From contig OY759226.1 in the NCBI GenBank assembly GCA_963662175.1, positions 23,730,446 to 23,794,445 on the forward strand: a stretch of DNA of 64,000 nucleotides, given 5' to 3'. The position numbers and the translations under genes are program-made. This DNA is from Aradus depressus (Eukaryota; Arthropoda; Insecta; Hemiptera; Aradidae). The notes beneath the pieces were generated by a model, which had not been told where the DNA came from, searched no databases, and was given only the letters and a program-made list of their open reading frames with translations. The number at the start of each line of letters is the position of its first letter. Within the stretch, counting starts at the first letter, position 1. Shown here piece after piece: positions 42,532-52,814 of this stretch.

Positions 42532-44384
42532 TTTATTTATTTATTCATTTCATTTTTTAATAGTATTGTTAATTCTAATCCACGTGTGTCAGACTTTAAG
42601 AGTTAATGTCTGTTTGTGTTATCTAATTTCAGTACCTTAGAACCAAACTATCGTATGTCCATTTTTGTTATTTTGTTGCTTTATTGTCTAGCACGTATTT
42701 ACCTCGACTGTCGGCATCATACGTACCGAAGATTCTAAGATATTCGTTTTTTTGTTTGTTGTGATTACCTTGCACGTGTTTACCTCGGCTGCTAGACTTT
42801 TTGTATAACCAAGTTGATCCCACAGTACCCCAAGATATGAATAAAATACATAAGAAAATACAATTAAAATACTGGAGCAGCAAAAAACGTCAGACGAAGA
42901 TCACAGACGCAATAAGCGTTATTATTTGTATCAATATTAATGTTTGTTGTTATACTTTATCAGTAAATACATATTATAATAGTAAAATACTATTAAATGT
43001 AATGTAATATGTATTGATTTTTCTTCTCTTCATTTAACGACAACTCTCAATAACGCCATAAAATGCGCAGTCCCTTGAGTGTCGTTATATAGAGTTCACA
43101 CTTTTATTTATTTATTAATTTCATTTTTTAATAGTATTGTTAATTCTAATCCACGTGTGTCAGACTTTAAGAGTTAATGTCTGTTTGTGTTATCTAATTT
43201 CAGTACCTTAGAACCAAACTATCGTATGTCCATTTTTGTTATTTTGTTGCTTTATTGTCTAGCACGTATTTACCTCGACTGTCGGCATCATACGTACCGA
43301 AGATTCTAAGATATTCGTTTTTTTGTTTGTTGTGATTACCTTGCACGTGTTTACCTCGGCTGCTAGACTTTTTGTATAACCAAGTTGATCCCACAGTACC
43401 CCAAGATATGAATAAAATACATAAGAAAATACAATTAAAATACTGGAGCAGCAAAAAACGTCAGACGAAGATCACAGACGCAATAAGCGTTATTATTTGT
43501 ATCAATATTAATGTTTGTTGTTATACTTTATCAGTAAATACATATTATAATAGTAAAATACTATTAAATGTAATGTAATATGTATTGATTTTTCTTCTCT
43601 TCATTTAACGACAACTCTCAATAACGCCATAAAATGCGCAGTCCCTTGAGTGTCGTTATATAGAGTTCACACTTTTATTTATTTATTAATTTCATTTTTT
43701 AATAGTATTGTTAATTCTAATCCACGTGTGTCAGACTTTAAGAGTTAATGTCTGTTTGTGTTATCTAATTTCAGTACCTTAGAACCAAACTATCGTATGT
43801 CCATTTTTGTTATTTTGTTGCTTTATTGTCTAGCACGTATTTACCTCGACTGTCGGCATCATACGTACCGAAGATTCTAAGATATTCGTTTTTTTGTTTG
43901 TTGTGATTACCTTGCACGTGTTTACCTCGGCTGCTAGACTTTTTGTATAACCAAGTTGATCCCACAGTACCCCAAGATATGAATAAAATACATAAGAAAA
44001 TACAATTAAAATACTGGAGCAGCAAAAAACGTCAGACGAAGATAACAGACTAAACGCAATAAGCGTTGTTATTTGTATCAATATTAATGTTTGTTTTTAT
44101 ACTTTATTAGTAAATACATATTATAATAGTAAAATACTAATAAATGTAATGTAATATGTATTGATTTGTCTTCTCTTCATTTAACGACAACTCTCAATAA
44201 CGCCATAAAATGCGCAGTCCCTTGAGTGTCGCTATATAGAGTTCACACTTTTATTTATTTATTCATTTCATTTTTTAATAGTATTGTTAATTCTAATCCA
44301 CGTGTGTCAGACTTTAAGAGTTAATGTCTGTTTGTGTTATCTAATTTCAGTATCTTAGAACCAAACTATCGTATGTCCATTTTT
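42091..44384 (+). repeat. 571/576-bp tandem array, four units
   Basis: Units begin with GTTATTTTGTTGCTTTATTG at 42091, 42667, 43238 and 43809 (lengths 576, 571, 571, 576). Each contains the right part of the pogo-like element, a piece of repeat X (GTCAGACTTTAAGAGTTAAT) and the left end of the 4-bp-TSD element (CAGTACCTTAGAACCAAACT). The repeated 71-codon frame inside each unit is a by-product. Units 2 and 3 are nearly identical to one another; units 1 and 4 share other variants. Confidence 0.95.
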
Positions 44385-45544
44385 GGTGAAAAGTAGATAA
44401 GAATCGATCTTTACTAATTCTAGGGCGCTCTTTCCGATGGTGACAATCATATGTCTCTAAACCAATCAGAAGTATTTATTTTAGAATTAAGAAAATGTAA
44501 TGTCCACAATTGCTTAGATCCAAGCTATCTTATAGACAAGATTGGCTCATACGATCGTTTAAATTAAATTTGTATATATCGTATGTTCAGTTAAGTTTGT
44601 TTGGCTCTCAGAAAAAATGAGTTCACCTAGCCTATGTCTCATTGTAACCACATTACAACCGTCGTTTTACTAATAATTTTATTGTTTTTCATTTTTACGA
44701 TATTCTATGTGTAATGTACACATTTTTAAGTCTATGTTAAGTTTTGAGTTTTTATAGAGTCACATAATATGTAATAAAAAAGATTTGATTTAAAAAAAAA
44801 AGTGATTTCGAGTCAAACGTTATTTCGTTACTTATATTGTTATTTTAATAAAATTGTTTATAAAGAAGGATTTTTCATTATTTCAGAAGTTAGTATTGAG
44901 ATTGCAATTGTATGTCCCTGGGACATATAGTGTTGAACTTTGATTAATGACCCAAACTTCATCACAAAGTCCTATTAAAAGTAAAACATTATTTTTTTTA
45001 ATACTCAATAATATCAACTTAATTATTGATATAGTTAATACATTACGTAAGGCGTTCAGCAAAATAAAGATTGAGGGCAGGAATACAATAATTCAATTCA
45101 TTTGAAACAGAGGGCGCCGGTAGCTCAGTGGTATGCGTGCTTGACTTCTGAGCTCAAGGTCGTGGGTTCGTAGCCCGACCGAGGCCCTTAGTTTATTTTA
45201 TCTGGGAGGTAAAATAAACTTAAGCACGCCGTCCTTCGGATGGGACGTTAAGCGATGGTCCCGAGCCTGTACGATGTCAGGAACTCGTTAAAGACCCCTA
45301 CCCTAGATGAATAAAAATTTAGGGTAGGCAAAATTTAGGACTCCCACAGTAGAGTCGGGCTCATGTCCACCAGAGAGACGAAAGAGCGCTCTGGTAGTAG
45401 GCGATATGACCTCGTAGTTAAAGCCCGGGCATGAGTCATAAAACCTAACCTAACCTTCATTTGAAACAATTTAAAAAAAGTGTATTTTGCGTTTTTCCAA
45501 AACTCAAGAAAATGGACATACGATAGTTCGGTTGTAAGGTACTG
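44348..45544. mobile_element. TIR element with 4-bp TSD ATTT (superfamily unassigned)
   Basis: Inverted ends of about 37 bp: CAGTATCTTAGAACCAAACT at left, and CAGTACCTTACAACCGAACT as the reverse complement of the right end. ATTT at 44344-44347 and 45545-45548 flanks them. Repeat X copy 2 shows the unoccupied site (CTAATTTATAAG at about 32942). It carries a SINE-A insertion, about 838 bp without it. No transposase frame. Confidence 0.88.
45110..45455 (+). mobile_element. SINE-A, full length with 13-bp TSD
   Basis: 346 bp flanked by perfect TTCATTTGAAACA at 45097-45109 and 45456-45468. Head GGTAGCTCAGTGGTATGCG, B box GGGTTCGTAGCCC (two changes), tail AAAACCTAACCTAACC. It defines both ends of the family exactly. 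Confidence 0.97.
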
Positions 45545-45568
45545 ATTTATAAGCTATCTTAATGTATA

Positions 45569-46209
45569 TATCGCAGGATAATTGTAGAATCAGTCTTTTT
45601 GTAAAAAATCTAGTCTTTTTACAAAACGCCTACTTTTTATTGAAAAAAACGAGTCTGTATCAATTAGGTTGATTAAGTTGGCGTTTTTACAAAAAAGGCG
45701 AAAGCATTTCAAATAGATAAATTTATTGTATATTTCTATTTTGAAATGAACGAAATTGAAATGTCATCCATCGCCACCGATGCAGAAAGTGAATCGTAAA
45801 AAGAATTTTATTTGCGATTGAATACATTTTATGAAAACAGGCATCAATATATAAAAAACCCTTGGACAAAAATCGCCTTGAAGTTACGCAGTATATAAAG
45901 GATTCAAAAGGTACTCTTGAGGTTGGTTTACATTTAGGCTGGAATTAATTATAGGCGTAGAGAGATCATTTTTGTTGTGGGGGCGAACTCAATCGGGCGA
46001 AACGATAAATACTCTTGCCCCCAGAAGCTCAGGATTGTGGGGGCGATGGCATGGAATCTACGCCTAGGGAATTAACTGTTGATCACAAAAATGATGAAAT
46101 GCTTTCGCCTTTTAGTAAAACGGCCAACTTAATCAGCCTAATTGATATAAACTCTTTCAAAAAAAAGGCTAGGAATTTTGCAAATTCTACAATTATCTTG
46201 CAACATATA
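45569..46209. mobile_element. MITE with long subterminal inverted repeats
   Basis: GATAATTGTAGAAT near both ends in opposite orientation, and GGCGAAAGCATTTC (45697) against GAAATGCTTTCGCC (46097). AATTAGGTTGATTAAGTTGG is mirrored by CCAACTTAATCAGCCTAATT. It interrupts repeat X; the likely duplicated target is TGTATA/TGTACA (one mismatch), so the exact ends are uncertain by a few bases. Confidence 0.7.
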
Positions 46210-46287
46210 TGTACATTCTTATGACGTATCCTATTACCATGTAATGGTTTAACGGAAATAAATATTATTATTATTGTTATTATTATT
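46210..46287 (+). repeat. Repeat X, 3' end of copy 3
   Basis: CATTCTTATGACGTATCCTA, then TTACCATGTAATGGTTTAAC and GGAAATAAATATT with ATT repeats, which run to within a few bases of the exon 1 donor. No SINE at the CCATG site here, so this is the empty allele of the family. Confidence 0.75.
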
Positions 46288-46289
46288 AC

Positions 46290-46468
46290 CTGAAGTCTTT
46301 GTCGTGTTTGATGAGTATAATGGCCCCGGCAGAGATGGTCTGAGAAGAACTTTCGGCCGAGACGCCTTGCTTCTTGTTGGAGGCCGTCTGCCCAGCCATC
46401 CCGATGGCAGTGTGAAGAGTCCCCAGGACTTCATCATTTCGGAGTCTGGTCGACTGGTGGAGAACACT
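46290..46468 (-). CDS. Pkg21D: cGMP-dependent protein kinase, first visible exon: autoinhibitory segment
   Basis: 179 bases encoding SVLHQSTRLRNDEVLGTLHT, then NKKQGVSAESSSQ and HDKDFR. KKQGVSAES is the pseudosubstrate-like inhibitory motif of PKGs (Pkg21D form), which sits in the active site until cGMP binds. SVL continues a coiled coil that must be encoded upstream. The acceptor TTTTTCAG (46469-46471) and donor GTAATA are good. The preceding exon(s) with the start codon were searched for in 46472-64000 on the minus strand and not found. The protein from here to the stop is 646 residues. Confidence 0.9.
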
Positions 46469-46541
46469 CTGAAAAAAAAAATATATATATAAAATTCAAA
46501 GTTTAGTTAATCTGAATAGAAGTAATTCGAAACTGGTACAG

Positions 46542-46645
46542 TAAGCAAAATTTAGGACACCCAGAGTAGAGTCGGACTCATGTCCACCAGAACAACGAAA
46601 GAGCGCTCTGGTAGTAGGCGATATGACCTCGTAGTTAAAGCCCGT
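46542..46645 (+). mobile_element. SINE-A tail fragment
   Basis: AAGCAAAATTTAGGACACCC, then GAGTCGGACTCATGTCCACC and GTAGGCGATATGACCTCGTA; ends at AAAGCCCG. Confidence 0.8.
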
Positions 46646-46774
46646 TCTGTAAGGTCCATGTTATTTTCGCCTTTTTTGTTCTAAAGTAAATGTTCTGTTA
46701 GTATTTGCGGTCATCATGCTTTCAGCCTCGGAAAAAAAATTCTTTGTTTTCTTTGACATATATAATAAATATAT

Positions 46775-46990
46775 AAACATGACATTTTATATATGAGTTC
46801 AGAACTCTTCAACAACGACACCTATCAATTTTTATCCAAATTGACGAAAGAGAAGGGGGTGACTAGGGGGAGGTTTAACACAAAAACACTAATAACTGAT
46901 AGAATGAATATATCGACATGAAATTTCATATTTGATGTGAAAAGCCCATAAGGATATATAGGGGAGGTTGACTCAATTCGAATGAATTAT
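46775..46990 (+). repeat. Family B repeat fragment
   Basis: CATTTTATATATGAGTTCAG, GACACCTATCAATTTTTATC and GGGGAGGTTTAACACAAAAA identify the middle of family B. No terminal parts. Confidence 0.6.
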
Positions 46991-47052
46991 AAGCAATAAT
47001 TATTGCTTATAAAGAATTATCTTACAGCAAGGAGTTCGATACAGATTTATAG

Positions 47053-47394
47053 TTAGTTGCTCAGTTACTCATGCCCGGACTTTAACTACAAGATCATATC
47101 ACCTACTACCAGAGCGCTCTTTCGTCACTTTGGTGGGATTGAGTCCGACTCAATTGTGGGAGTCCTACATTTTGACTACCCTAAATTTTTATTCACCTAA
47201 AGTAGAGGTCTTTAACGAGTACCTAACATCGTACAAGCTCTATATCACCGCATAACGTTTCATCCGAAGGATGGCGTGCTTAAGTTTATTTTATCTCTCA
47301 GATAAAATAAACTAAAAGCCTCGGCCGGGTTTCAAACCCACGACCTTGAGCTCAGAAGGCAAGCATGCATACCACTGAGCTACCGGCGCCCCCT
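47053..47394 (-). mobile_element. SINE-A, full length, diverged
   Basis: Minus-strand head GGTAGCTCAGTGGTATGCA, B box GGGTTTGAAACC, complete body with many point changes, tail ending CTGAGCAACTAACT. Confidence 0.88.
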
Positions 47395-47509
47395 ATAACT
47401 GATAACAAAAATAACGCAATACTTATATTAATAATTTTAGAATTTTTCTTAACTTGAAGGTTGTTAGGACAAACAAATAAATATGATGAAGCTTCTGTTC
47501 ATCTGAAAC

Positions 47510-47820
47510 TAATAGTTGTGGACGTTGTGTGCCAGTTGCTGAGAGACATCTACCGGAACATCTCCCAAATAGCTAGCCAGGTATTGTCTCTAATCATGGC
47601 ATAGATGGGGCAGTCTATCAGAAGGGCCACGTCATCTCTCTCTCCCAGAGAACACAACCCACAGCTAATCTCAAGAACTCGTGTTTTTCGTTTCTTATAT
47701 AATTCCGTGTTCCCTTTTTCCCTGCAAACCGAAGCTGGACAACCACTCTTAGCTTGTTTATATGGCTATGAAGGCGGGTATGTGGTTCTATGATCCCCAG
47801 ACTGCTGACAATAAACAGCA
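47510..47820 (-). mobile_element. LINE ORF2 C-terminal fragment
   Basis: Frames on the minus strand read RKTRVLEISCGLCSLGERED and VALLIDCPIYAMIRDNTWLA, a C-x-x-C...C cluster with the layout of the I/Jockey C-terminus (the His is replaced by Leu). Probably continues on the other side of the pogo-like element at 47825, near 48530-48640 (FRNWLISKDVDVV). Confidence 0.6.
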
Positions 47821-47824
47821 TATA

Positions 47825-48517
47825 CAGTAGAACCTCTATAAGTCGAACATCAAGGGAGACGCCAAAAAATTCGAGTTATAGAGTTTTCGACTTATGGAGG
47901 ATTTCGACTTAGGCGGATTTTGATTAGACTTGTAGAGGTTAAGATTCATTCTAACTAATTTTGAATTAGAGAGGTGAAATAAATAAAAATTCAAGTTACA
48001 GAGGTAACAAACATATTTATATTTATTATAAATCAACATTATTTCAAAACATCCTTAAAATAAAAAATACGTAGTAAATGTAGATTATAAAAAAAGTCAG
48101 TAATTTTTTTTGGCTTTAAATAATTGGTAATCCTATTTATTGTATACTCCTAAATTGTTTTATAAGAAACAATGGTGTACATTGTCGGCAAATTCTTAAA
48201 GTCGGTAACATATTTTTCTTCGAGCTATAGAGGTAATAAGTTTCAAATAATCGAGTTGTAAAGGTTCTAAAATAAAACATTGCTATGTTCGAGATACAGA
48301 GGTCCAATTTATTTTTTTCGAGTTATAGAGGGAAAATATGTACCAAAATGGCTTGTAGGGACTCACTGATTATTTCGACTAATAGAGGGTTGAGATTTCG
48401 AGTAATGGAGGTTTTGGGGCTTGAAGGGAAAGGAACAAAACTTTTTTTTCGAGTTTTAGAGGTTTTCGACTTATCGAGGTTCGACTTATCGAGGTTCGAC
48501 TTAAAGAGGTTCTACTG
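47825..48517. mobile_element. pogo-like MITE, 693 bp, TA target site
   Basis: Ends CAGTAGAACCTCTATAAGTC and the inverse of CAGTAGAACCTCTTTAAGTC, flanked by TA. The inside is built from variants of a motif such as CGAGTTATAGAGG on both strands; near the right end CGACTTATCGAGGTT is tandemly repeated. No protein-coding frame. pogo elements share the CAGTA start and TA site. Confidence 0.85.
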
Positions 48518-48644
48518 TATATCGGTAATAACAACACCACATCAACGTCTTTACTGATCAGCCAGTTGCGAAAACCCGTTGTTAGTCTGTTGTGATTCTC
48601 GGAGACAACGTCTACATCCTGACTAGCCCACACGACTTCCGGAA

Positions 48645-48840
48645 GGGGGTTTAGGAGGATGTTTAAGACAAAAATTGTAATAACTGCCATGCTATTGAGA
48701 CGAAATTTCATGAGAATTTAGAAGCTACTAGTGAAAAATTTAGTTTTAGTCCAAAAGGTCGATTTCCTCTGAAGGGAGAACGGAAACGTAAATAATTGAT
48801 CCGATCTGGGGAAGTACACAGCCGGTGATTCACCGACAAA
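48645..48840 (+). repeat. Family B repeat, 3' part
   Basis: GGGGGTTTAGGAGGATGTTT, CCAAAAGGTCGATTTCCTCT and GGGGAAGTACACAGCCGGTG. Confidence 0.6.
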
Positions 48841-48895
48841 TATTTTTAATATTTATTTACTTCTTCCCCCACCTCATCCAAAATCTTTGCCTCAA

Positions 48896-49292
48896 TCATA
48901 TATATAAAGCTGAAAATGTCTGTGCGTTGTACCGCTATAACTCAAGAACGGCTTGATGGATTTGATTAATTTTTTTTTTGTAATTTGTTCGTCATCGTCT
49001 GTGGAAGGTTATAGGCGTATTAGTACTTCAATATCTGGTCCATCCCAGCATCCACCCACGCAATCTTTGTAACTCAAAAACCACTGCAATGATTAATGAG
49101 GAATCTTTTTGAATAAATTAGTTTTAGCTCCAAAGCTAGCGTTACTACAGTTGAAGGACTATAAGCCTTATTCCGTATGAATAATTGAAAATTATAACAT
49201 CATGAATGTACTGTCGAAGAACTGAATAGCCTTATAGGAGATATTGGGAGAAAAGTCAAAGTTCCCCGGGCAACGCCGGGTATTACTGCTAG
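48896..49292 (+). mobile_element. Helitron, 397 bp
   Basis: Starts TCATATATATAAAGCTGAAA after an A and ends CCCCGGGCAACGCCGGGTAT, then TACTGCTAG before T. It is the shortest of the four copies and lacks the internal arrays. Non-autonomous. Confidence 0.88.
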
Positions 49293-49315
49293 TAATTTTA
49301 TAAAGTCAATTAAAA

Positions 49316-49735
49316 AAATATAAAAAAAGTCACCGGCCCCTCCAAAACCAAAACGTTTGGGCTAATATTTAACAGTTGACTTAGGGGCTTCTAAGTCCTC
49401 ATACTAAATTTTGTGTTAATAAATTCATTACCCTGAACCACCCCTTCCTTTCGGCCCATCTCGGTGTTTGACAGGTTATGTCCTCATTGGGTTTTCACTT
49501 CAAATACGAAATTTCATATCGATACATTCATTCTATCGGGAGTTATCATATTCACAGACACACATACATATATTTTTTTTTTTTCATATTATACATAACT
49601 TCCCCTATACTTCGTAAAGTTCAGATAGAATGAATTTATCGACACGAAATTTTATATTTGTATCCAGAATCTCACGAAAACGACACCTATTGATTCTCAG
49701 CCAAATCGGCCAAATTGAAGGGGGGATGGTTTCTG
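49316..49735. repeat. Two family B pieces, reversed then forward
   Basis: 49316-49600 is reversed (AAAACCAAAACGTTTGGGCT to CATAACTTCCCCTATACTTC). 49618-49735 is forward (AGATAGAATGAATTTATCGA, GGCCAAATTGAAGGGGGG). Another short piece lies at about 49985-50125. 49736-49984 has no assignable feature. Confidence 0.6.
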
Positions 49736-50228
49736 AAGAAGGCCTCCTTCAAAGGGCCCCCCAAAAACTATAGATCCCGCCACAGTCCAATATGTTAATG
49801 ACTTTACCGTGCAACACCGGATACAACAGCTAGAAGAATATAAACAATATCTTTTCAATTTCCAATTGTGTAAATACAAACACGTTTTCAACATAAATAA
49901 ACATTATTTGTGTACACATTTGTGCCTTTCACAAAGTTCAAGAGATGAGTGTTCTTCACGTGAATCACAGGGAATGGAGATTAGGCGGAGGGGGGGAGGA
50001 GGTAACGACGTAAAGTTTAGTATGAGCATTCAGAAGTCTCTATGTATGCCAACTATCGATTTTTAGCCCAAACAGTCGATTATTTTATTAATTCGTTCGA
50101 TGGTAGAACACTGCCGGTAATTTATTGAATGTTTTCTAATAAATTATGTTTATTCTTATGAGTATTGTATATATTGATACAGTTTTGAATTTTTCTCCCC
50201 CAATTGTTGTGTCCATTGTTAGTTATTA

Positions 50229-50752
50229 CTAGCAGTAATACCCGGCGTTGCCCGGGGAACTTTGACTTTTCTCCCAATATCTCCTATAAGGCTATTCAGT
50301 TCCTCGACAGTACATTCATGATGTTATAATTTTCAATTATTCATACGGAATAAGGCTTATAGTCCTTCAACTGTAGTAACGCTAGTTTTGGAGCTAAAAC
50401 TAATTTATTCAAAAAGATTTCTCATTAATCGTTGCAATGGTTTTCGAGTTACAAAGATTGCGTGAGTGTATGCTGGGATGGACCAGGGGTTGATTAAAAA
50501 ATAGACCTTAACCTTCCGGTAGATAAAACTTATCTACTCAAAAAGATTCCTCATTAATCATTGCAGTGGTTTTTGAGTTACAAAGATTGCGTGGGTGGAT
50601 GCTGGGATGGACCAGATATTGAGGTACTAATACGCCTATAACCTTCCACAGACGATGACGAACAAATTAAAAAAAAAATTAATCAAATCCATCAAGCCGT
50701 TCGTGAGTTATAGCGGTACAACGCACAGACATTTTCAGCTTTATATTTATGA
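50229..50752 (-). mobile_element. Helitron, 524 bp
   Basis: Minus strand from TCATAAATATAAAGCTGAAA to the hairpin and ATTACTAGCAGT-type end, that is CTGCTAG on the minus strand, between A and T. Very close in sequence to the copy at 34989-35653. Confidence 0.88.
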
Positions 50753-50753
50753 T

Positions 50754-50812
50754 GACTCATGCCAGGGCTTTACTTGCTTAATGTCCCATCCAAAGGACGG
50801 CGTGCTAATAGG
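50754..50812 (-). mobile_element. SINE-A remnant
   Basis: GACTCATGCCAGGGCTTTA joined directly to CTTAATGTCCCATCCAAAGG; most of the body is deleted. Confidence 0.6.
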
Positions 50813-50899
50813 TCTACTTATTAAAAAATATAGATATTGTAAAATACACTGGATCGGCGCTATGATCCTGGCTGCGCGCAAAACAAAATCTACTTAGAA

Positions 50900-51611
50900 A
50901 TAGTGGTGTTGAACTATCGATTAATCGGTTGGATTTGACCATCGAATATAATCGATAGTTATATTTAATAATGTACTATCGAATTTGAATTAGTGATTTA
51001 TAATTAGCAGTCTTGCACTTTCCAATTTCTCGCCTATATTCTCTGTATTTTATGCTAAGTTTACTGAATCTTTACACTTCTTTGACTATTTTTTCACGGG
51101 ATGACAAAAACATGACATGCACCAGACTTGTAAGGACGAACTGTAAATTATTTGTTAATAAGGTAAGCACCTAATTTATTCATTTTCCATCTTACCACAA
51201 AGCAAATGATCCCAGGGCCTCAAAATAAAACAGCACACATGATGCTAAATTTTATTAAAATATAGATATTTTTAACATAACCTTTTTTGGGTCTAGATTT
51301 TTGGTTCACGTACTTGTTCATTTTATATGAACTGGTAACTGAAGGGTACATTAAAAAAAAAAATTGTTTTTCGAAATAAAAACATCTTTTTAAATAAAAA
51401 TATATTAACTAGTAGGTTAAAGGAACTGATAGTACTGATTAGGACGAAACCTCTTTTCTTGGTTACTGGCAGAATAGCCAACCGTACGGAGACCGAACTC
51501 TTTTCCCGACAGCGGCGATTGCTTTTCTTGTTAGAAATTCATGTTTCAGAATTTCGATAGTACTATCGATACTATCGGTTTGACCGACTATCGATAGTTT
51601 GACACCACTAT
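50900..51611. mobile_element. TIR element with ATAGTGGTG ends, candidate TSD TTAGAA
   Basis: Left ATAGTGGTGTTGAACTATCG and right CGATAGTTTGACACCACTAT are inverted. TTAGAA lies directly outside both ends (50894-50899 and 51612-51617). ATCGATAGT-like palindromic motifs recur inside. No transposase. A related right end is at 55997 and similar motifs at 56070-56270. Confidence 0.75.
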
Positions 51612-51757
51612 TTAGAACCACTACCTATTGATTTTCATTCAATCTGGAGAAGTACATTGACGATGATTCACCGATTGTATTTACTACCTTTTCAGTATAG
51701 GGGAAGTTATGTAATCTGCCAGAAAATATAAATATTTCTCTTTTTAAAACTCTCAAA

Positions 51758-51894
51758 AGCTTGCCTTTTGTGAGCTCAAGATCGTGGGTTCGAAACCCGG
51801 CCGAGGGCCTTAGTTTATTTTATCTGGGAGCGCTCTGGTAGTAGGCGGTACGACCTCGTAGTTAAAGCCCGGGCATGAGTCATAATAACCCTCA
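51758..51894 (+). mobile_element. SINE-A with large internal deletion
   Basis: Perfect B box GGGTTCGAAACCCGGCCGAG, then TTTATTTTATCTGGGAG fused to CGCTCTGGTAGTAGGCGG and the tail. Confidence 0.82.
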
Positions 51895-52502
51895 AATGAA
51901 TAGCTTAGAATGATTTGCTTTTCTCTCTGACTGAACGAGAAGTAGGTTGAACTGATAAAAGACTATTATGAAACATGTTCTATTGTATTATACATAAATT
52001 ATAGGTATAGTCTTTAAATAGGTATGATAATAATGGTGATTATAAGGCGTGTTGTGAATGGTGGCACAAAACGGTGTCAGAAGTGGTAAGAAAGTGGTGG
52101 TGCTTCTGACTACTGATAATACAAGTAGTTCAGGGTCACCGGTGATAAAGTACCCTCATACTGACTATAGTGACTAGACAGGCTATACAACGGTGGCCGC
52201 CCAATTTGGCAGTGCAACTATAGTTTTCGTCCCACAAAGGGATGCCAGTTGGGAAGTTACGTAATCGGTCAGAAATATGATTTGATAACATTATGACATT
52301 TGATAATGTCAGTTTAAAAAAATATTAAAATAAATCTCCGGCAATGTACTTCCCCAGAACGAATTAATCAATTAAATTTTTGCATCCCCTATATTGGATT
52401 CCTAAATTCTCATACTACAATTTGTGTCGATAAATTCAATACATCAGTAGTTATTAGCGTCTTTAATTGTTATTGCTCTTATTTTTCAACTTTTAAAGTC
52501 AT
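51895..52502. other. No gene; short family B pieces
   Basis: A family B start (GGGAAGTTACGTAATCGGTC) at 52250 and a reversed family B end at 52335-52460. The remainder is unassigned. Confidence 0.5.
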
Positions 52503-52768
52503 TTAGTTAGTTATTATGACTCATGCCCGGGTTTTAACTATGAGATCATATCGCCTCAGAGCACTCTTTCATCACTCTGCTGAGGTCTTTAACGAGTACC
52601 TGTCATCGTACAGGCTCGGGACCATCGCTTAACGTCCCATCCGAAGGACGGCGTGTTTAGGTTTATTTTACCTCCCAGATAAAATAAATTAAGGGCCTCG
52701 GTCGGGTTTCGAACCCACGACTTTGAGCTCAGAAGGCAAGCACGCATACCACTAAGCTACCATATTCA
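52503..52768 (-). mobile_element. SINE-A with internal deletion
   Basis: Tail TTAGTTAGTTATTATGACTC, B box GGGTTCGAAACCC on the minus strand, and a deletion of the GAGTCGGGCTC part. Its left flank matches that of the SINE fragment at 24709. Confidence 0.85.
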
Positions 52769-52814
52769 CGGACACACACATAGACAGTTTTTTTCTTCAT
52801 ATTATACATAACTT

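Noticed and set aside
42092..44025. 71-codon minus-strand frame repeated in each 571-bp unit
   Set aside because: It is repeated only because the unit is. It spans transposon-derived non-coding sequence, shows no known motif and no start context beyond chance.
45440..45455. Interstitial telomere (CCTAACC repeats)
   Set aside because: Only two units, and always at SINE-A ends; a real telomeric block would be longer and independent of the SINE.
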